Assembly (NCBI RefSeq): GCF_009765975.1
Contig: NZ_LMUJ01000031.1
Span: 235,428-299,427 of the forward strand
DNA length: 64,000 nt
Reading direction: 5' to 3'
DNA from: Acidisphaera sp. S103
GTDB taxonomy: Bacteria; Pseudomonadota; Alphaproteobacteria; Acetobacterales; Acetobacteraceae
The translations under genes and the position numbers were made by a program. Numbering within the stretch: the first letter of the stretch is position 1; the number at the start of each line of letters is the position of its first letter. The notes beneath the pieces are model-generated. The model was not told where the DNA came from. It saw only the letters and a program-made list of their open reading frames with translations, and made no database searches. This document shows, in pieces, positions 61,186 through 64,000 of this stretch.

Positions 61186-62360
61186 TCCGCGGCAACCCGC
61201 TGTTCGACCGGCGGCAGATCACGGAGTTGCGGCAATACGTCGTTCGCGGCTCGCTGAAAGCTTTTCATCGCTTCGGCGTGCGTGACCAGGCCCTGGCGCG
61301 TCATCATGATGATGCGGCCGACACCACCCACACGTTCCCGGAACGTCTTGATCTGCTTCACCACCGTGTCAGGACTGCCGGCGAACATCTGGCCCTGGGC
61401 GATCAATGCCTCCACCGTCAGGTTTGTCGGGCGTTTGGAAGCACCGGCCCGCCACGCACCGGGCGTCATCTCCGGCGGCAACTGGCCGGGCATGAATTTC
61501 GACATCTGCGGCGCGCTTTTGATACTGACCGTCAGGAACCAGGGAATTTTCTGACCGATCCGGAACGCCTCCTCATCCGTGTCGCCGACGTAGCAGAACG
61601 CCATATAGGAAAAGCGGTCTTCCCCCGGCGCGGGCAAGCCAGCGGTGCGGCGAGCCTGCTTATAGGTGTCGAACGCCTGTCGGGTGCGGTCATAGCCGCC
61701 GAACAGCAGCGTATTGACGATACCGCGGCGTCCGAGTTCCGCGCAGGTCGGCATATCGCTGGTCGCCGCCCAGAACTCCGGCCGCGGCTGCTGGTAAGGC
61801 CGCGGCCAAACATTCACGTGAGGGTGAGTGAAGAACTTCCCCTCCCAACTGAACGGACCATCGTGGGACGTCAGGGATTTCTCGATCAGGTCGATGGCTT
61901 CCCATTCCCGTTCCCGGATGCGCATCGGGTTGGCATCGCCTGAAACCATCTCGGTTGCGCCCGATTTGACAAAGCCAATATCGAGCCGCCCGCGGGAGAT
62001 AACATCGATCGTTGCGTATTCCGTGGCCACACGCACCGGATCGGGGCGCACGGTGACCAGGGTCCCCAGCGACAGGATACGGACTTTTTTCGTCAAACGG
62101 GCAACGATGCCGGTGATCACCGGGCTGGCGGCCCACAGATTGTTGATACCGGAGTGATGCTCGTTCGTGACGATATTCAGGCCGATATCGTCACAAAGCT
62201 GATATTCGTCGAACACCTCATCATACAACTGGGCCGCGATGTCCGGCTCGCAGTATTTGTTCGGCAGGCTGGCACGGACGGATTCAGCCGCGTCCAACAC
62301 CTCCGCCGGAACGAACGGATAAGGGTTCTCGCAATGATTCCACAGTTCCATGTCGGTCAT
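61182..62360 (-). CDS. LLM-class flavin-dependent oxidoreductase
   Basis: A 392-residue luciferase-like monooxygenase (F420- or FMN-dependent TIM barrel). Typical stretches are GLNIVTNEHHSGINNLWAAS, VRILSLGTLVTVRPDPVRVA, EYATIDVISRGRLDIGFVKS and FSWEGKFFTHPHVNVWPRPY. It probably needs a flavin reductase partner, not seen here. It lies seven bases after the dienelactone hydrolase gene and overlaps the hydrolase gene downstream. Confidence 0.9.
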   Translation of the reverse strand: MTDMELWNHCENPYPFVPAEVLDAAESVRASLPNKYCEPDIAAQLYDEVFDEYQLCDDIGLNIVTNEHHSGINNLWAASPVITGIVARLTKKVRILSLGTLVTVRPDPVRVATEYATIDVISRGRLDIGFVKSGATEMVSGDANPMRIREREWEAIDLIEKSLTSHDGPFSWEGKFFTHPHVNVWPRPYQQPRPEFWAATSDMPTCAELGRRGIVNTLLFGGYDRTRQAFDTYKQARRTAGLPAPGEDRFSYMAFCYVGDTDEEAFRIGQKIPWFLTVSIKSAPQMSKFMPGQLPPEMTPGAWRAGASKRPTNLTVEALIAQGQMFAGSPDTVVKQIKTFRERVGGVGRIIMMTRQGLVTHAEAMKSFQRAANDVLPQLRDLPPVEQRVAAE

Positions 62361-62367
62361 CGTGGAA

Positions 62368-63108
62368 CTACCCGAGGCGCCGCCGATACAGCGCGATCAA
62401 CCGTTCCCAATGCCGTTCCGCGGCTGCTTTATCGTAGCACCAGCGTTGCGGAAAAGCGAAACCGTGATGCACTTCGGGGTACATTTCCAGTTCCCCGCTA
62501 TTACCGGATTTGTCGAACAGGCCCTTCAGCTCGGCGACCATCGGCAACGGCGCCAGTTCGTCATGTTCGGCACAGCCGATATAAAGTTCTCCCTTGGCTT
62601 TCGCCAGTGTCAGATGCGGACTTTCCTCATTCTCGCTGACCAGCCACGTGCCATAGAACGACGCCGCTGCGGCAACACGATCGGGAAACCGGGCAGCCGC
62701 GGCCAGCGAGTATGGCCCGCTCATGCAATAACCATGCGTTCCCACAGGACCTTTCTTCGCCGCCGGCTGCGTATCGACGAAGGCCAGCATGTCGGCGAAA
62801 TCCTCCATCACCGGCGGAATCGTCATCTTGGTGCGGACGGCACGCATCCGGGCCTGCTCGGCGCTGCCCTTGGTGGTAACATCAGGGCCGTATTTCGTAT
62901 CTTTCCCCGCACGATAGTACAAATTGGGCAGCACGACATAATAGCCGAAGGTACCCAGCCGCCGAGCCATATCGTAGAGTTCTTCGCGGATTCCAGGGGC
63001 ATCCATCAGCAGAAAAACAACCGGATGCGAACCATTCCGTTCGGGGTGCACGATAAACGTCTCCATCGCGCCGGCGCGGGTCGCGATATCACGGATTTCT
63101 TCGATCAT
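62368..63108 (-). CDS. Dienelactone hydrolase family protein
   Basis: A 246-residue alpha/beta hydrolase of the DLH family. The nucleophile elbow has Cys: VGTHGYCMSGPYSLAAAARF. The Asp segment is YIGCAEHDELAPLP and the His is in YPEVHHGFAFP. Family members open enol-lactones in aromatic degradation; several act on other esters. It opens a four-gene minus-strand operon. Confidence 0.92.
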   Translation of the reverse strand: MIEEIRDIATRAGAMETFIVHPERNGSHPVVFLLMDAPGIREELYDMARRLGTFGYYVVLPNLYYRAGKDTKYGPDVTTKGSAEQARMRAVRTKMTIPPVMEDFADMLAFVDTQPAAKKGPVGTHGYCMSGPYSLAAAARFPDRVAAAASFYGTWLVSENEESPHLTLAKAKGELYIGCAEHDELAPLPMVAELKGLFDKSGNSGELEMYPEVHHGFAFPQRWCYDKAAAERHWERLIALYRRRLG

Positions 63109-63718
63109 GGGCGTGCTTCTCCAGCTTTGACACCGATGTTTTCACGTCCCGGCCGGATCGGCAAGCCGCACTGGCGGAGGCCTCTCCGATGGCAAGACCC
63201 TATCCGTCCTGACCGCACGGGCGGGAGGGACCGCCGATATTTATCACTTCGAATGGCCCCCAAACGAACGCGATCAGGGCAGCGTCATTCATCGTGACGA
63301 AGTGGTGCGTGTGATTCGGGAATTGTTGCCATTACCCTTGGCCAAAGGTCGCCAAAGTCAATCTCGGAGCGCTTTGCGCCCCGCCCGGCGTTCTCTGCGT
63401 TACAGGCAGACTATGAGCGAACACGATCGGTAGCCGCCGGCGCCCCAAAAGAGAGCCCGGTCTGGCTTCACGCCTGGGGTTTTCAACGCAGAGGCCGCCA
63501 AGAAAAATTATCGCGGCCGGCGCGACTCGACTCGGGCGATAAAGGCACGCTGCCTGGATCCGGACGGTCCGATGGCGACCACCCCCACCACTTATAGTGC
63601 CCCCGAAAACCACAAACACAACACCTAGCGGTCGATGCGAAGGGTTATCCACAGTATTTTGTGCCACCCCCCACGGATTCCCGTTGACCAGCGCGCGGTC
63701 AGCGGATAGGTCGGAAGT
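63109..63718. other. Gap with a possible decayed coding fragment
   Basis: No complete gene. On the plus strand a frame from 63131 to the TAG at 63431-63433 lacks a start codon but contains GGGLSDGKTLSVLTARAGG, TADIYHFEWPPNERDQGS and DEVVRVIRELLPL, which have coding character. It may be the end of a lost gene. I recognise no family. The rest, to the minC start, is a promoter region. Confidence 0.35.
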
Positions 63719-64000
63719 GTGACAACATCCGAGACAAAACCGCTGATCCGACTGCGTGGCCGCTCCATCATGGCCCTGGTGCTGGCGCCTGAAGCCCCGC
63801 TGAACGATTGGCTGAACGCCCTGGACGCCCAGATGGACCGGTCGCCGAATTTCTTCGACTCGCGCCCGGTCGTGGTCGATCTGGGCGCCATCCCGCGCGA
63901 ACAGCAAGGCGTGGCCCAGTTCCTCCAGATGCTGGAGCAGCGTGGCATCCGCATCATCGGCACCGAAAGCGCCCACCCGTCCTGGACCGGGATCGAGGCC
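63719..64000 (+). CDS. minC: Septum-site protein MinC, partial (runs off right edge)
   Basis: From the GTG at 63719 (GGAAG upstream) 94 codons are present, starting MTTSETKPLIRLRGRSIMAL. This is the N-terminal MinC domain: VLAPEAPLNDWLNALDAQMD, FFDSRPVVVDLGAIPREQQG, then QMLEQRGIRIIGTE. MinC inhibits FtsZ polymerisation away from midcell. minD and minE would be expected to the right, outside the window. Confidence 0.9.
   Translation, partial: MTTSETKPLIRLRGRSIMALVLAPEAPLNDWLNALDAQMDRSPNFFDSRPVVVDLGAIPREQQGVAQFLQMLEQRGIRIIGTESAHPSWTGIEA

Noticed and set aside
1..64000. CRISPR array, rRNA, prophage or integrative element
   Set aside because: No regularly spaced repeats, no rRNA segments, and no integrase, terminase or conjugation genes were seen in the window.

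Overview
The window is about 64 kb of GC-rich (mid-60s % by eye) alphaproteobacterial DNA. PQQ biosynthesis, several periplasmic oxidoreductases and a slt-like/dapA/smpB neighbourhood suggest an acetic-acid-bacterium relative (Acetobacteraceae, Rhodospirillales). That placement is inference from gene content; no rRNA or tRNA gene was found.

Region 1 (1-8.5 kb) is a quinoprotein support area. It holds a complete pqqABCDE operon on the minus strand, small exported proteins of unknown function, a class I cytochrome c, an EthD-like protein and a NitT/TauT-type ABC importer. Region 2 (8.7-14.6 kb) is a catabolic set: a class III aminotransferase, a nitroreductase-fold protein, tcuBA (tricarballylate-dehydrogenase type) and a divergent two-subunit ThDP decarboxylase resembling ComD/ComE.

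Region 3 (15-20.9 kb) holds a glycine-rich PEP-CTERM surface protein and then a dedicated TonB system: outer-membrane receptor, ExbB, ExbD and TonB in one operon. It lies behind a promoter whose -10 element sits inside a near-consensus Zur box, so it is probably a zinc-starvation uptake system. Region 4 (21-26.3 kb) is a periplasmic redox module: a Rieske protein, a PQQ alcohol dehydrogenase with a lanthanide-type extra Asp but no adjacent-cysteine pair, and a two-subunit molybdenum hydroxylase of the IorAB type. PQQ from region 1 would serve this enzyme.

Region 5 (26.6-45.6 kb) is mainly metabolic and housekeeping: threonine aldolase, LVIVD protein, GhrA-like reductase, HpaI-type aldolase, YjbE/TerC protein, purB, a saccharopine-dehydrogenase-like protein, an epimerase and SDR pair, hpf, a DUF2252 protein, pgpA, a lytic transglycosylase, dapA, smpB and an AraC/GyrI-type regulator. 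A broken GxxExxY gene lies at 33.8 kb. Region 6 (45.6-47.8 kb) is a decayed, partly AT-richer accessory gap with a protein-tyrosine-phosphatase pseudogene, orphan small ORFs, gene fragments and a possible TA-flanked MITE.

Region 7 (47.8-64 kb) has a BMP-type (nucleoside-like) ABC importer, rsmB, a UDP-glucose dehydrogenase, a Gfo/Idh/MocA oxidoreductase, an HxlR-regulated EmrAB-type efflux pump, a four-gene operon (dienelactone hydrolase, luciferase-like oxidoreductase, alpha/beta hydrolase, unknown protein) and the start of minC at the right edge. Short REP-like palindromes recur between genes.
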